Source: Bacillus pumilus
GTDB taxonomy: Bacteria > Bacillota > Bacilli > Bacillales > Bacillaceae
Direction of reading: 5' to 3'
NCBI GenBank assembly: GCA_001938995.1
Contig: MKZN01000014.1
Coordinates: 1 to 64,000 of the forward strand
DNA: 64,000 nt
Shown: positions 63,996-64,000 of the stretch, piece after piece
Layout of the letters: every line of letters begins with the position of its first letter
Numbering within the stretch: the first letter of the stretch is position 1
Translations under genes and position numbers: made by a program
Notes under the pieces: generated by a model
Seen by the model: only the letters and a program-made list of their open reading frames with translations
The model's database searches: none
What the model was told of the DNA's origin: nothing

Positions 63996-64000
63996 ATGAA
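63996..64000 (+). CDS. Start of the next gene (cut by window edge)
   Basis: GGGGGGATTCTTT-ATG-AA at the edge looks like a real start, following a SigA-type promoter and divergent from comK. Only one full codon is visible; identity unknown. Confidence 0.45.

Overview
The window is a low-GC Firmicute chromosome segment, very probably from the Bacillus pumilus group (B. pumilus / safensis / altitudinis). This is inferred from the protein families and from gene order. Read right to left, the window follows the B. subtilis order comK - yhj genes - addBA/sbcDC - yisB - gerP - yisI - cotH-like - yisK/L/N - asnO - yisP/Q/R - yitJ/K/L - yitS/T - ipi. Non-subtilis blocks are inserted between these. No rRNA, tRNA or CRISPR array was seen.

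Region by region. 1-137 is one end of an IS3-like insertion sequence; its transposase starts on the minus strand and runs off the window. 161-9380 holds an Ipi-like lipoprotein, yitT, yitS, a chemoreceptor with an overlapping BMP-family lipoprotein, cvfB, yitK, and a SAM-riboswitch-controlled yitJ followed by a decayed metH. 9497-11391 has a secreted PPC-like protein and an acetyltransferase. 11433-19743 is a six-gene NIS siderophore operon in the same order as rhbABCDEF, predicted to make a schizokinen-type dihydroxamate, behind a Fur box. 20108-22761 is a small accessory patch. 22829-30731 holds yisQ, a C30 carotenoid operon (crtM and two crtN-type genes), asnO and a yisN-position gene.

30770-36580 is a sporulation-rich stretch: yisL, yisK, a divergent CotG/CotH pair, a 53-residue Spo0E-like phosphatase and the complete gerPABCDEF operon. 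36630-48736 is the recombination block yisB-sbcC-sbcD-addA-addB. 48897-54818 has a ferritin-like yhjR, a BlaI/M56 peptidase/DoxX module with palindromic operators, yhjN, sipV, yhjE, yhjD and a small secreted protein. 54978-58587 is a Fur-box-controlled yclNOPQ-type siderophore importer. 58735-62955 has an orphan barstar, a lipoprotein and a three-gene operon for an amino acid or D-amino acid (PLP aldolase, YheO-type regulator, threonine-synthase-like lyase). The window ends with comK and an autoregulatory K-box having the 31-bp comK-type spacing.

Themes: iron acquisition (one biosynthetic and one import operon, both with Fur boxes), spore coat and germination, pigment, DNA repair and competence. 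The points most worth checking are the RBS-masking hairpin in the IS end, the collapsed metH, the BMP/chemoreceptor pair, the CotG/CotH locus, the BlaI-M56-DoxX module and the D-amino-acid operon.
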